A stretch of DNA of 64,000 nucleotides, taken from an uncultured Bacilli bacterium. Lineage in GTDB: Bacteria; Bacillota_I; Bacilli_A; RF39; UBA660. The DNA is taken from NCBI GenBank assembly GCA_934102215.1, contig CAKOSH010000001.1:62001-126000 (forward strand), read 5' to 3'. A program made the translations under genes and the position numbers. Below the pieces are notes generated by a model. It saw only the letters and a program-made list of their open reading frames with translations. It did no database searches and was not told where the DNA came from. Every line of letters starts with the position of its first letter. Within the stretch, counting starts at the first letter, position 1. This document shows positions 42,229-51,255 of this stretch, piece after piece.

Positions 42229-43284
42229 ATGAAGAATAAAGGGTTATTTATAATACTACTAATACTATTTTTATTATCAGCCGCAGGAGCAGGAATTGGT
42301 TTTTATGAACATAATAAAGAAAAACCAAACAATCCAAATCCAGAAACACCACAGGCCAAAATAACATACAAATATTATTTAGAAGATGAAGAAGTTCAAG
42401 AAATGCCAGGTGCTGACAAAATAATGGATGAACTTGGAAATGAAACTGACAAATATAAATATAAATTTGCAAGATATCAATGTATCGATAATACAGTTAC
42501 AGGTCAATTTAATGAAGATGAATGGAAATTTGTTCCAAATGTTGAAAAAGATACAACATGTAATTTATTCTTTGTTAATAGTACATATGAAGTAACACTA
42601 ACAGTTACTAATGGTAAAGCTGATGAAAGTAATCCAAAATATATAGAAAGAGAAAAAGATGGAGAATTCAAAATTATTCCATCAGAAGGATATAAATTTG
42701 AAAGCGCACAATGTAGTGATGACAAAACTGCTACATGGAACGAAGAAAACAATACATTAACAATAAATGCTATTATGAAAAGCGTAGCATGTAAAATAAT
42801 ATTTGAAGTAAAAGAATTGAAAATGGATGTTACAGTTGTCAATGGAAAAGGAACTACAACAGAAACTGCTAAATATGGAGAAAGCATTTCAGCAATAGTT
42901 GAACCAAATGAAGGATATCAAAATCCTAAACTAGAATGTACAAACGATCAAAAAGCAGAATTCAAAGATAATAAAATAACAATATCAAAAATAACAGATA
43001 ATACAAAATGTACATTAACTTTCGTAGAAAAACCTATTAAAAAATATAGTATTAAAATAACAACTCTTCCAGATACAATAACAATTGTTAAAGGTAGTAC
43101 AGACAATAGTGTTGAAGAAGGAAAGACAGGAACATTTATGTTAAAAGGAACTACAGGAGTTAAGCCAACAATTAAATGTTCAGTAGAACCATCAAAAACA
43201 GAAAATACAACAGAAGGCTATTTATATACATTCTTAAATGTTACTAAAGATATTACATGTGAAGTAACAGCAGTAGCTGAATAA
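42229..43284 (+). CDS. Membrane-anchored surface protein with four Cys-containing repeats
   Basis: 351 residues. An N-terminal signal anchor (LFIILLILFLLSAAGAGIGF) and a Pro/Asn-rich spacer (EKPNNPNPETPQAK) come first. Then four repeats of about 70-80 residues, each with one Cys in [AKRL]xxQC/EC/KC context and a second in TCNLFF, VACKIIF, TKCTLTF or ITCEVTA. The repeats resemble InlB B-repeat or related beta-grasp domains (TVTNGKADESN, then GEFKIIPSEGYKF). The Cys pairs may form a disulfide per repeat. Probable surface adhesin or wall protein; ligand unknown. It lacks LPXTG. Ribosome site AAGGAGAG. Confidence 0.65.
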   Translation: MKNKGLFIILLILFLLSAAGAGIGFYEHNKEKPNNPNPETPQAKITYKYYLEDEEVQEMPGADKIMDELGNETDKYKYKFARYQCIDNTVTGQFNEDEWKFVPNVEKDTTCNLFFVNSTYEVTLTVTNGKADESNPKYIEREKDGEFKIIPSEGYKFESAQCSDDKTATWNEENNTLTINAIMKSVACKIIFEVKELKMDVTVVNGKGTTTETAKYGESISAIVEPNEGYQNPKLECTNDQKAEFKDNKITISKITDNTKCTLTFVEKPIKKYSIKITTLPDTITIVKGSTDNSVEEGKTGTFMLKGTTGVKPTIKCSVEPSKTENTTEGYLYTFLNVTKDITCEVTAVAE

Positions 43285-43296
43285 GCTACTTTTTTC
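43272..43296 (+). terminator. Terminator of the surface-protein gene
   Basis: Stem AGTAGCT/AGCTACT overlapping the stop, then TTTTTT. Confidence 0.8.
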
Positions 43297-43343
43297 TTGC
43301 AAAAATGTTTATAAAATGTTAAATTATCACTGGAGAAAAAATT

Positions 43344-44360
43344 ATGTGGAAAATAGGAAATGTTAAAATAAATAATAGAATCGTATTTGCACCAATGGCA
43401 GGTATATCAAATGAATCATTTAGAAAGATAATTAAATCAATGAATCCAGGACTTATTTATAGTGAAATGATAAGTAACATGGGAATTATCTATAACAGTA
43501 AAAACACTATAGACATGTTAAAAATAAATGACGAAGAAAGACCAATTAGTATACAAATATTTGGTAGTGATGAAGATAGTTTTATTAGTGCTGCTAAATA
43601 CATTGAAGAAAATATTCATCCAGATATCATAGATATTAATATGGGATGTCCTGTACCAAAAGTTGCTCTTAAATCACAAGCAGGTTCAAGTCTGCTTAAA
43701 AACCCTGATAAAATTTATAAAATTGTAAGTGCTGTAGTAAATACAGTAAGTATCCCTGTAACAGTTAAAATAAGAGCCGGATGGGATAAGAACTCTATTA
43801 ATTGTGTAGAAGTAGCTAAAATAATTGAAAAAGCAGGTGCCAGTGCTATTGCTATACATCCAAGAACAAGAGAACAAGGTTATACAGGAAATGCAAATTG
43901 GAGCTTAATAAAAGAAGTTAAAGATGCAGTTAATATTCCTGTCATAGGTAATGGTGATATTAAAACAATAGAAGATGCAAAAAGAATGCTAGATGAAACA
44001 GGTTGTGATGCAATAATGATAGGTAGAGCAACAATAGGTAATCCATGGTTCATAAAAGAATGTGTAGAATATGTTGAAAATGGTAGAATAATAGATAAAC
44101 CAACTTATAAAGAAAGAATAGATATGTTAGTTCATCATTATGAAATACTAAAACAAGATACAAATCCTAGAAAAGCACTTCTTGATATTAAAACACACGC
44201 ACTTGCATATTTAAAATACATTCCAAATACAAAAGAATTAAAACAAAAGATTGCTTCATCAAAAACAGAAGAAGAATTTAATAATTGTATTAGTGAACTT
44301 TATAATCATATAAAATGTATAAATTGTGAAAATAATAAAAATACTGACAATTCCTTGTAA
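43344..44360 (+). CDS. dusB: tRNA-dihydrouridine synthase
   Basis: 338 residues. FMN-binding TIM barrel with VFAPMAGISNESFRKI, the DusB signature DIINMGCPVPKV (catalytic Cys102), KIRAGW, AIAIHPRTREQGYTG and GNGDIKTIEDAKRML. Reduces uridines in the D loop of tRNA. Bacterial Firmicutes usually have one or two Dus proteins of this DusB/Dus1 type. Ribosome site TGGAGA; own terminator. Confidence 0.95.
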   Translation: MWKIGNVKINNRIVFAPMAGISNESFRKIIKSMNPGLIYSEMISNMGIIYNSKNTIDMLKINDEERPISIQIFGSDEDSFISAAKYIEENIHPDIIDINMGCPVPKVALKSQAGSSLLKNPDKIYKIVSAVVNTVSIPVTVKIRAGWDKNSINCVEVAKIIEKAGASAIAIHPRTREQGYTGNANWSLIKEVKDAVNIPVIGNGDIKTIEDAKRMLDETGCDAIMIGRATIGNPWFIKECVEYVENGRIIDKPTYKERIDMLVHHYEILKQDTNPRKALLDIKTHALAYLKYIPNTKELKQKIASSKTEEEFNNCISELYNHIKCINCENNKNTDNSL

Positions 44361-44370
44361 AGTCAGTATT
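44340..44370 (+). terminator. Terminator of dusB
   Basis: Stem AATACTGAC/GTCAGTATT with a 13-nt loop overlapping the stop codon, then TTTT. Confidence 0.85.
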
Positions 44371-44402
44371 TTTTGTTATATAATTAAAACAAGGAGGATT
44401 AT

Positions 44403-45824
44403 ATGAAGAAGAGTGGATTATTTAAAATAATCATGTTTATTCTATTTGCTATTGTTATTTTAACTTGGCTACTTCCAGCTGGATATTACAATTCAGGTGA
44501 ACTAGTAGATCTAGGAATGAATCAATTAGGATTCTTTGATTTCTGGCAATTACTATTTGCTTCTTTTGGAGCATCTGATTTTGGATATTTTGTTCAAATA
44601 TTAATGTTCTTATTATCAGTTGGAGCTCTTTATGGTGTTCTTGGTAAAACAGGAAAATATAGAGCAGCAATCGAAAAAATAGCAAACAAGTTTAAAGGCA
44701 ATGAACTACATTTCATAGTTATTGTAGCAGTATTAATCGCAGCATTAACTTCTGTATTTAGTTATGAACTTTGGTTATTTATCTTTATACCAGCATTAAT
44801 AAGTATTATCTTATTACTTGGTTATGATAAAGTAACTGCATGTGTTGCTACATTTGGTGCTATGTTAATTGGTAACATTGGTAGTACAATTGGATATAAC
44901 ATAGTAGGTGCTATTCAAGAAAGTTTAAAAATATCTAAACTATCAAATGGTATCTATTATAGACTTGGAATATTAGTATTCTCTTTAGGAGCATTAGTAT
45001 TTTATCTTTATAAAGCAAAAAGAACTAATGTTAAAAAAGATGAAGAAAAAGCAATAGAAACAGAAGACTTATTCGCAGGCGAAAGTAAAGCTAACAAATA
45101 CTCAGTTGTACCTATAATAGTAATATTTGCAATCTTATTTGTATTATTAGTATTAGGTTGTACAGCATGGGAAGCAACATTCAATGTTAAGATATTCACA
45201 ACATTAAATAATAAAATCACTAGCTTCGCAATCGGTAAAGATAAATTTACTATATTTGGTAAATTACTTGGTAATGTTAGTGCATTTGGTTCATGGCATT
45301 ATGCTGAAATGGCTGTAATGTGTATATTATCTGCATTATTACTTGGTAGATTCTATAGAATGAGTCATAGAGAAACAATAGATAACATGATTGATGGTAC
45401 TAAAAAAATATTAAACTCAGCTGTACTTGTAGTATTATCTTATACAGTAGTATACTTTGCATGTAATACAATGACATATCCTACTATAGCAGACTTTATA
45501 CTAAAAGCAACAAGCAAATTTAACATATTCTTTAGTACAATAACAATGATACTTGGTTCAGTTCTACATGTAGACATGTTATATGTAGTAAACTATGTAA
45601 TACCACAAATCGCTGGTCAAAATGTTTCAACAACTGTAATGGCATTACTTGCTCAAGGCATTTATGGAGTTACAATGTTTGTTGCACCTACAAGTGTTGC
45701 ATTAGTTTTAGGACTTAGTTATCTAGGAATTCCTTATAAAGAATGGCTAAAGAGAACTTGGAAATTATTAGTAGCCTTACTAGCAATAGTAATGGTAGCA
45801 ATAATACTTGCCATGGTAATATAA
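44403..45824 (+). CDS. YfcC/DcuC-type integral membrane transporter
   Basis: 473 residues with about 12 membrane helices. The N-terminus (KIIMFILFAIVILTWLLPAG) and VGALYGVLGKTGKYRAAIEK, with GAMLIGNIGSTIGYNIVGAI in the middle, match the YfcC family of the DcuC/ArsB-NhaD fold. The family is annotated as basic amino acid antiporters or C4-dicarboxylate carriers, mostly without biochemical proof. Substrate unknown here. Ribosome site AAGGAGG. Confidence 0.75.
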   Translation: MKKSGLFKIIMFILFAIVILTWLLPAGYYNSGELVDLGMNQLGFFDFWQLLFASFGASDFGYFVQILMFLLSVGALYGVLGKTGKYRAAIEKIANKFKGNELHFIVIVAVLIAALTSVFSYELWLFIFIPALISIILLLGYDKVTACVATFGAMLIGNIGSTIGYNIVGAIQESLKISKLSNGIYYRLGILVFSLGALVFYLYKAKRTNVKKDEEKAIETEDLFAGESKANKYSVVPIIVIFAILFVLLVLGCTAWEATFNVKIFTTLNNKITSFAIGKDKFTIFGKLLGNVSAFGSWHYAEMAVMCILSALLLGRFYRMSHRETIDNMIDGTKKILNSAVLVVLSYTVVYFACNTMTYPTIADFILKATSKFNIFFSTITMILGSVLHVDMLYVVNYVIPQIAGQNVSTTVMALLAQGIYGVTMFVAPTSVALVLGLSYLGIPYKEWLKRTWKLLVALLAIVMVAIILAMVI

Positions 45825-45826
45825 TT

Positions 45827-45852
45827 AAAGAATGAATTTTCATTCTTTTTTT
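45827..45852 (+). terminator. Terminator of the YfcC-like gene
   Basis: Stem AAAGAATGA/TCATTCTTT and a run of T. Confidence 0.8.
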
Positions 45853-45888
45853 ATGCATTAATTTCTATTTAAAAAACATAATATTAAT

Positions 45889-47217
45889 ATGAATAAATAT
45901 AATGAAACACTAATCAAAATTTTAAAATGTAGTGAACTAGAAGCATTAAATCTAAATCATCAATATATAGGTACAGAACACTTTATATTAGCAATATTAA
46001 AACTAGATAATCCATGTAAAAATATTTTAAACAATCTAAATATTACCTACAAAGACTATTTAATAGAAGTAAATAAAACAATAGTAAATACTAACAAAGT
46101 AAAACAAATATCATATACACCATTATTCAAAAAAATATTAATGAATCTAAATAAAAAAGACATAACAGAAAAAGATATATTAATAGAAATACTTGAATAT
46201 GGAGAAGGCATTGGTATTTCATTACTTAGTAATCTAAATATTAATTTAAACAAGCTTTATAATGATTTATTACACAATAAAAGTGATAATGAATATGGTA
46301 TCAATCTAAATGAACAAGTCAAAAAGAAAGACTATGAGCCTATCACTGAAAGACATAAAGAATTAAATGAATTAATAGAAATTTTACTTCGTAAAAATAA
46401 AAATAATCCTTTATTAATTGGTGAACCTGGTATAGGAAAAACAGCATTAGTAGAAGCACTTGCTTATAAAATAGTTAAAAAAGAAGTTCCTAAAGAATTA
46501 TTAAATAAAACTATAATATCAATAAATATATCAAAAATAGTAAGTGGAACAAGATATAGAGGAGAATTTGAAGAAAAATTTCATAAAATGATTGAATACT
46601 TTGAACAAAATAATAATTTAATTATATTCTTTGATGAAATACACACTATAGTAGGTGCAGGAGGAGCAGAAGGAGCAATAGACGCTTCAAATATATTAAA
46701 GCCTTACATCGCAAGAAATAAATTAAAAATAATAGGGGCTACTACCACAAAAGAATATTATAAATCTATATATAATGATGGAGCACTAAATAGAAGATTT
46801 CAAACAATATTAATTAAAGAACCAACTACTAAAGAAACATTAAATATACTAATAAATTCTAAAAAGTATTATGAAAAATTTCATAATATCCATATCACAA
46901 ATAAACAATTAGAAACAATAGTAGATTTATCAAATAAATATATTAAAGATAGATATAATCCAGATAAAAGTCTCGATATGCTAGATAAGATATGTTCAAA
47001 AATAAAATTACAGCATATAGAAACAGATACAATAAATAATTTAAATGAATTACAAGAACAAAAAATAAATTACATCAAAAATAAAGAATTTAGTAAAGCC
47101 AAACAAATATCAAATAAAATAAATAATTATAAAACAAATAAATTAAAAATAGATAATAATACTATATATGAATCATTTAACATCGATAAAAAGGTATCAT
47201 TTGGATTTTCTTCATAA
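45889..47217 (+). CDS. Single-ring Clp ATPase (ClpC/ClpA-like N-domain plus first AAA+ only)
   Basis: 442 residues, about half the length of ClpC. Residues 1-125 form the Clp N-domain (HQYIGTEHFILAILKL). The D1 AAA+ domain has Walker A GEPGIGKT (178-185), GTRYRGEFEEKFHKM, Walker B IIFFDEIHT (Glu250) and sensor/arginine region DGALNRRFQTILIKEP. A helical segment (about 380-430) resembles a partial middle domain. The second AAA+ domain and the ClpP-binding loop are absent, and no trace of them follows the stop, so this is not a recent frameshift. It may act as a chaperone or regulator without ClpP. The start lacks a strong ribosome site. Confidence 0.8.
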   Translation: MNKYNETLIKILKCSELEALNLNHQYIGTEHFILAILKLDNPCKNILNNLNITYKDYLIEVNKTIVNTNKVKQISYTPLFKKILMNLNKKDITEKDILIEILEYGEGIGISLLSNLNINLNKLYNDLLHNKSDNEYGINLNEQVKKKDYEPITERHKELNELIEILLRKNKNNPLLIGEPGIGKTALVEALAYKIVKKEVPKELLNKTIISINISKIVSGTRYRGEFEEKFHKMIEYFEQNNNLIIFFDEIHTIVGAGGAEGAIDASNILKPYIARNKLKIIGATTTKEYYKSIYNDGALNRRFQTILIKEPTTKETLNILINSKKYYEKFHNIHITNKQLETIVDLSNKYIKDRYNPDKSLDMLDKICSKIKLQHIETDTINNLNELQEQKINYIKNKEFSKAKQISNKINNYKTNKLKIDNNTIYESFNIDKKVSFGFSS

Positions 47218-47259
47218 ATAATTCACAATTATATGATACAATTATATTGGTGATGAAAA

Positions 47260-47940
47260 ATGGATTATTATAGTTTAGATGTAATTTTAATGATAATTAT
47301 TATAGTTTTACCATTGTATGCTAATATGAGAATAAATTCAACATATAGTAAATATTCAAAGAAACAAAATAGTGGAAAACTTACTGGTAAAGAAGTTGCT
47401 GAAAAAATTCTTGAAATGAATGGGCTTAGTAATGTAAAAGTTGGAAGAATTAATGGAAGTCTTACTGACCATTATGATCCTAGAAATAAAACAATAAATT
47501 TATCAGATGGTATTTATAATAGTAATTCCATATCTGCTTGTGCTGTTGCTGCTCATGAAGTTGGACATGCAATACAAGATAAAGAACATTATAGTATGTT
47601 AGTATTTAGAAGTAAATTAGTTCCTGTTGTTAACTTCACATCAAGATTGTCTTCAATACTTGTGTTTGCAGGATTTATATTTGATTTATTTAATTTTATA
47701 ACAATCGGAGCAATACTTTTAACAGTAGGATTATTCTTCCAATTAATAACACTTCCAGTTGAATTTGATGCATCAAAAAGAGCCAAAGAAGAATTACAAA
47801 AATGTGGTCTTATTGAAAAGCAAGATACAAATGGTGCAACTAAAGTATTAAAGGCAGCAGCATTTACATACGTAGCTGGATTCCTTGCATCAGCCCTTCA
47901 AATAGCAAGATTACTTCTAATAAGTAGAAATAGAGATTAA
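47260..47940 (+). CDS. Neutral zinc metallopeptidase (YugP-like, COG2738)
   Basis: 226 residues. The N-terminal membrane segment (VILMIIIIVLPLYANMRI) is followed by TGKEVAEKILEMNGLSNVKV and the zinc motif AAHEVGHAIQD (His99, Glu100, His103). Two further helices at about 120-170 and one at the C-terminus flank the PVEFDASKRAKEEL segment. Typical YugP-like length and layout. An intramembrane or membrane-anchored protease of unknown substrate. Ribosome site TGGTGA; own terminator. Confidence 0.9.
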   Translation: MDYYSLDVILMIIIIVLPLYANMRINSTYSKYSKKQNSGKLTGKEVAEKILEMNGLSNVKVGRINGSLTDHYDPRNKTINLSDGIYNSNSISACAVAAHEVGHAIQDKEHYSMLVFRSKLVPVVNFTSRLSSILVFAGFIFDLFNFITIGAILLTVGLFFQLITLPVEFDASKRAKEELQKCGLIEKQDTNGATKVLKAAAFTYVAGFLASALQIARLLLISRNRD

Positions 47941-47956
47941 CAAAATCTCTTTTTTA
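47932..47956 (+). terminator. Terminator of the zinc peptidase gene
   Basis: Stem AGAGATT/AATCTCT with a 5-nt loop overlapping the stop, then TTTTTT. Confidence 0.8.
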
Positions 47957-48010
47957 TTGCATTTAAAAACGAAAACAATATATAATTATCTTCGTTTAAT
48001 ATGACTATAT

Positions 48011-48184
48011 TTATTTAACTATTATTGATAAAATGTATTTTTTAGCAACATATATATTATCATCTAAACAAATAAACTCATCATCAATATAAGTTACTGT
48101 TCCTTTGTAGTTAGTGCTTAAACCATGCACATCACCCATTATTGAAGAAATAATAACTTTTTTATTTAAAAGATTTTCCATCAT
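48011..48184 (-). CDS. Small conserved-looking protein (57 aa), possible SH3/LSm-like barrel
   Basis: Start ATG-ATG at 48184, with GGAGG upstream. The pattern NKKVIISSIMG, YKGTVTYIDDEFICLDD and YVAKKYILSIIVK alternates short strands, as in small SH3-like or LSm barrels that often bind RNA. This is inferred from the pattern only; I know no named family. It lies between the zinc peptidase and rpsR, with no operon partner. Confidence 0.55.
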   Translation of the reverse strand: MMENLLNKKVIISSIMGDVHGLSTNYKGTVTYIDDEFICLDDNIYVAKKYILSIIVK

Positions 48185-48254
48185 ATACCTCCACATTTAT
48201 CTTATCACCATACGAATTATTAAACAAGTTATCAAAATAAATTTTACATTAAAA

Positions 48255-48279
48255 AAGTAGTCTCAATATGAAACTACTT
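48255..48279 (-). terminator. Terminator of the rpsF-ssb-rpsR operon
   Basis: Eleven-pair stem AAGTAGTTTCA/TGAGACTACTT (one G-U) with a 3-nt loop, then TTTTTT on the minus strand. Confidence 0.85.
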
Positions 48280-48486
48280 TGTATATGGTAATAAAGCCAT
48301 ATATCTTGCAATCTTAATTTGATTAGCAATATGTCTTTGATGTTTAGCGCAAGCACCAGTCATTCTTCTAGGTAAGATTTTTCCTTTTTCATTAATATAT
48401 TTAGAAACAATCATTACATCTTTATAATCAACTGATTTTCCAGCACACATTTGACATATTTTTTTTCTTCTATAAAATTCTGCCAT
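48274..48486 (-). CDS. rpsR: 30S ribosomal protein S18
   Basis: 70 residues. It contains RRKKICQMCAGKSVDYKDVM with a CxxC pair, VSKYINEKGKILPRRMTGAC and AKHQRHIANQIKIARYMALL, the complete family core. The second Cys pair (GACAKHQ) suggests a zinc-binding form. Last gene of the conserved rpsF-ssb-rpsR operon. Confidence 0.97.
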   Translation of the reverse strand: MAEFYRRKKICQMCAGKSVDYKDVMIVSKYINEKGKILPRRMTGACAKHQRHIANQIKIARYMALLPYTK

Positions 48487-48516
48487 TATATCCTCCTTAA
48501 TTTAATAAGTTAATCA

Positions 48517-48996
48517 TTATAGAAATGGTAAATCATCATCACTTAATGATACATCCTTATCATAATTTTCATATGGATCTGACTTTGAAATATCATATTC
48601 TGGCATTACATCAACAGGTGCTTCACTAGGAGCATCCATATATGTAGTATCTGTGTTAGCACTAGGAGCAGAACCTTCATTTTTTCCACCTACAAACTCA
48701 GCATTTTCTACAACAATTTCAGTAACGTATCTTTTACTTCCATCTTGAGCATCATAACTTCTAGTTTGTACTCTACCTTCAACACAAATTAAATTACCTT
48801 TTTTAAAATATCTTGATACAAATGTTGCTGTATTTCTAAATGCTACACAAGGTAAGAAATCAGCATCATAATTACCATCCTTATTTTTAAAATTACGATT
48901 TACTGCTACTGTAAAGCTAGCAGTAGAAAATCCAGCAGTTGTACTTCTAAGTTCAGGATCCCTTGTTAATCTTCCAACTAAAACAATTTTATTCAT
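48517..48996 (-). CDS. ssb: Single-stranded DNA-binding protein
   Basis: 159 residues. OB-fold with MNKIVLVGRLTRDPELRSTT, FTVAVNRNFKNKDG, DFLPCVAFRNTATFVSRYFK and GNLICVEGRVQTRSYDAQDG, then an acidic disordered tail ending in the interaction tip SLSDDDLPFL. Protects single-stranded DNA and recruits repair and replication enzymes through that tip. Lies 3 nt after rpsF. Confidence 0.97.
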   Translation of the reverse strand: MNKIVLVGRLTRDPELRSTTAGFSTASFTVAVNRNFKNKDGNYDADFLPCVAFRNTATFVSRYFKKGNLICVEGRVQTRSYDAQDGSKRYVTEIVVENAEFVGGKNEGSAPSANTDTTYMDAPSEAPVDVMPEYDISKSDPYENYDKDVSLSDDDLPFL

Positions 48997-48999
48997 TAA

Positions 49000-49287
49000 C
49001 TACTCCTCTTCTCTTATGACAATATGTCTTAAGATGTTCTCATCGATTTTAGCTTTTCTATCAAATTCTTTAACAGCAGCAGGACTAGCTTCCACGTTAA
49101 ATACATAATAGTTTCCTCTTAATTGTTTCTTAATAGGATAAGCTAATTTTCTTTGACCCATATCTTTAGAATTAACTACTTTAGCTTTCATATCAGTTAA
49201 TACTTTTTCAAAAGTCTTAACAACTTCTTTTTGAGTTTTTTCATCAATATCAGTCTTAACGATAAACATTATTTCATATTTATTCAT
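49000..49287 (-). CDS. rpsF: 30S ribosomal protein S6
   Basis: 95 residues; the ATG at 49287 follows AAAGGAGG (a longer reading would run into the regulatory leader). MNKYEIMFIVKTDIDEKTQK, then MGQRKLAYPIKKQLRGNYYV and the C-terminal RKAKIDENILRHIVIREE. It pairs with S18 on the small subunit. Confidence 0.97.
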   Translation of the reverse strand: MNKYEIMFIVKTDIDEKTQKEVVKTFEKVLTDMKAKVVNSKDMGQRKLAYPIKKQLRGNYYVFNVEASPAAVKEFDRKAKIDENILRHIVIREEE

Positions 49288-49348
49288 TATTACACCTCCT
49301 TTTGGTCTCACGGCTTCACATAAAATGAAGCAAGGAACTTTTTTGTTC
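49288..49348 (-). promoter_or_regulatory. S6:S18-binding leader of rpsF
   Basis: The 5' UTR folds into GAAC/GTTC and GCTTCA/TGAAGC hairpins; the second is followed by CCGTGAGACC directly before the ribosome site. A CCG next to a stem is the known mimic of the S6:S18 site on 16S rRNA, used for feedback control of this operon. Assignment is by motif recall and position. Confidence 0.65.
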
Positions 49349-49354
49349 GAGTGT

Positions 49355-49383
49355 ATTATAGCATACTATAATTAAAGATACAA
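49355..49383 (-). promoter_or_regulatory. rpsF promoter
   Basis: TTGTAT (49383-49378) and TATAAT (49360-49355) with a 17-nt spacer. Confidence 0.8.
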
Positions 49384-49410
49384 TACGATTTTGAAAAAAG
49401 ATATAGAAAA

Positions 49411-49430
49411 AAGTACACTTTCGTATACTT
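49411..49430 (-). terminator. Terminator of argS
   Basis: Stem AAGTATAC/GTGTACTT with a GAAA loop, then TTTT; it abuts the argS stop codon. Confidence 0.8.
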
Positions 49431-51152
49431 CTACATCTTATCTGGTATATCAATTGCTAATATATTAAGTAATTTACTACCAACATTATACATCACATTA
49501 AGAAGTGCAACATAACTTTCTTTCTTTTCACTATCACTTTCATTAAGAATAGATGTTTCACCATAGAACTTATTAAATAAACTACATAAATCAAATAAAT
49601 ATTCACATATATAACTTAATGTTTTCTCATTATAAGCTTTATTTAGCATTCTAGATAATTCAAGTAATTTAATATATATATTTCTTTCAGTATCACCATA
49701 TATTCCATGAATAATACTATCTTTATTATCAATTTTATTAAGTATTGATTTAATTCTAACCATAGTATATAAAACATAAGGACCAGTTTTACCTTCAAAT
49801 GAAGTTATTTTATCAATATCAAATATATAATCAGTAGTTCTATATGGTAAAAGATCTGCATATTTAATAGTTGCCACTGTAAGAATATCAGCAATGTTAT
49901 TTTTTTCTTCTTCACTATATTTATCTAACTTAGTAAGAAGTTTATTTTTAACATCACTTATAAGTCCATCTAATGATGCTACTCCACCATCTCTTGTTTT
50001 AAATGGTTTTCCATCACTACCATTCATAGTTCCAAACCAATAATGAGAAAGTTTCACATCATCACGTACTAATTTAGATTTATATGATGCTCTAAATACT
50101 TGTTCAAAATATAATGATTGTCTTGCATCAACAATATACCATATTTCATCTGGATTATATAATTTAACTCTTGAATATATTGTTGCCAAATCACGAGTTG
50201 CATATATAGTAGCTCCATCATTTTTAATAACTATTAATGGTGGTACTTCAAGTTTGTCATCATCTTTTTTAACATCAATTACTTTAGCACCATCACTTTC
50301 ATACATATATGGTTCTAATACTTTAAGAGTATCAGGAACATATTTTAAAGATGATAATTCTCCTTCCCACAATTCAAAATCACAATTTAAATAATTATAT
50401 GTTCTTTTTATTATTCTACTAGATACTTCTACAATATCTTTCCACATTCCAAAATATGGTTCAACGCCACTATCAACAAGAGCAGTAATCTTTCTTACTT
50501 CTTCCATTCTTTCTGGATTTTCTTTAGCATCATTACTAGCAGCTGGATAATATATAGCAAGTTCTTCTTCTGTTATTTCAAGTTTAGGATACTTTCCTTT
50601 ATATTTAGGATCAAAATAACATAAATCAGGCTTTCTTTTCTTAATCTCACTAATTATCATTCCAGATTGTCTACCTATATCACCTAAATGAACATCACCT
50701 ATTGTATTCATTCCTAATGTTTTAGCAAGTCTTTTAAGAGACTCACCAATATTTGCTGGTCTCATATGACCAACATGAAGTGCTTTAGCAGCATTTGCTC
50801 CACCATAATCAACAATAATAGTTTTCTCTTCCATCTTATCAATTAAACTATCAACATTATTAATTGAATCATTTATCTTATCAATCAAATATTCTTCATT
50901 AATAGTCACATTAATAAAACCAGGTCCAGCTATATTGACATTTGTAAATCTTTCATCAAAATTAGTAACTATTTCATTTGCAAGTTCTCTTGGATTCTTT
51001 GCATATTTTTTAGCAAGTGCCATACATACATTAATTTGAAATTCACCAAGGTCACGTCTTGAAGAGGACTCCAAACTAACATTATCAATTTCATATCCAC
51101 ATTTTGTAATTACATCATGTATATACTTTTCTGTTTCTTTAATAAAACTCAT
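49431..51152 (-). CDS. argS: Arginyl-tRNA synthetase
   Basis: 573 residues. N-terminal additional domain with SSRRDLGEFQINVCMALAKK, the class-I HIGH motif as HVGHMRPANIGESLKRLAK near 127, DLATIYSRVKLY, and KPFKTRDGG in place of KMSKS, as in many bacterial ArgRS. The C-terminal anticodon-binding helices include YVLYTMVRIKSILNK. Charges tRNA-Arg. Ribosome site GGAGAGG; a TATAAT lies upstream. Confidence 0.97.
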   Translation of the reverse strand: MSFIKETEKYIHDVITKCGYEIDNVSLESSSRRDLGEFQINVCMALAKKYAKNPRELANEIVTNFDERFTNVNIAGPGFINVTINEEYLIDKINDSINNVDSLIDKMEEKTIIVDYGGANAAKALHVGHMRPANIGESLKRLAKTLGMNTIGDVHLGDIGRQSGMIISEIKKRKPDLCYFDPKYKGKYPKLEITEEELAIYYPAASNDAKENPERMEEVRKITALVDSGVEPYFGMWKDIVEVSSRIIKRTYNYLNCDFELWEGELSSLKYVPDTLKVLEPYMYESDGAKVIDVKKDDDKLEVPPLIVIKNDGATIYATRDLATIYSRVKLYNPDEIWYIVDARQSLYFEQVFRASYKSKLVRDDVKLSHYWFGTMNGSDGKPFKTRDGGVASLDGLISDVKNKLLTKLDKYSEEEKNNIADILTVATIKYADLLPYRTTDYIFDIDKITSFEGKTGPYVLYTMVRIKSILNKIDNKDSIIHGIYGDTERNIYIKLLELSRMLNKAYNEKTLSYICEYLFDLCSLFNKFYGETSILNESDSEKKESYVALLNVMYNVGSKLLNILAIDIPDKM

Positions 51153-51255
51153 ATAATCCTCTCCTTCTTGAATAGATTATATCATTATAAATAATTTTTT
51201 TAAAGTGTTATATACTTTTGCATCAAAAAATATTATAATTATCATAGGAGAAAAT

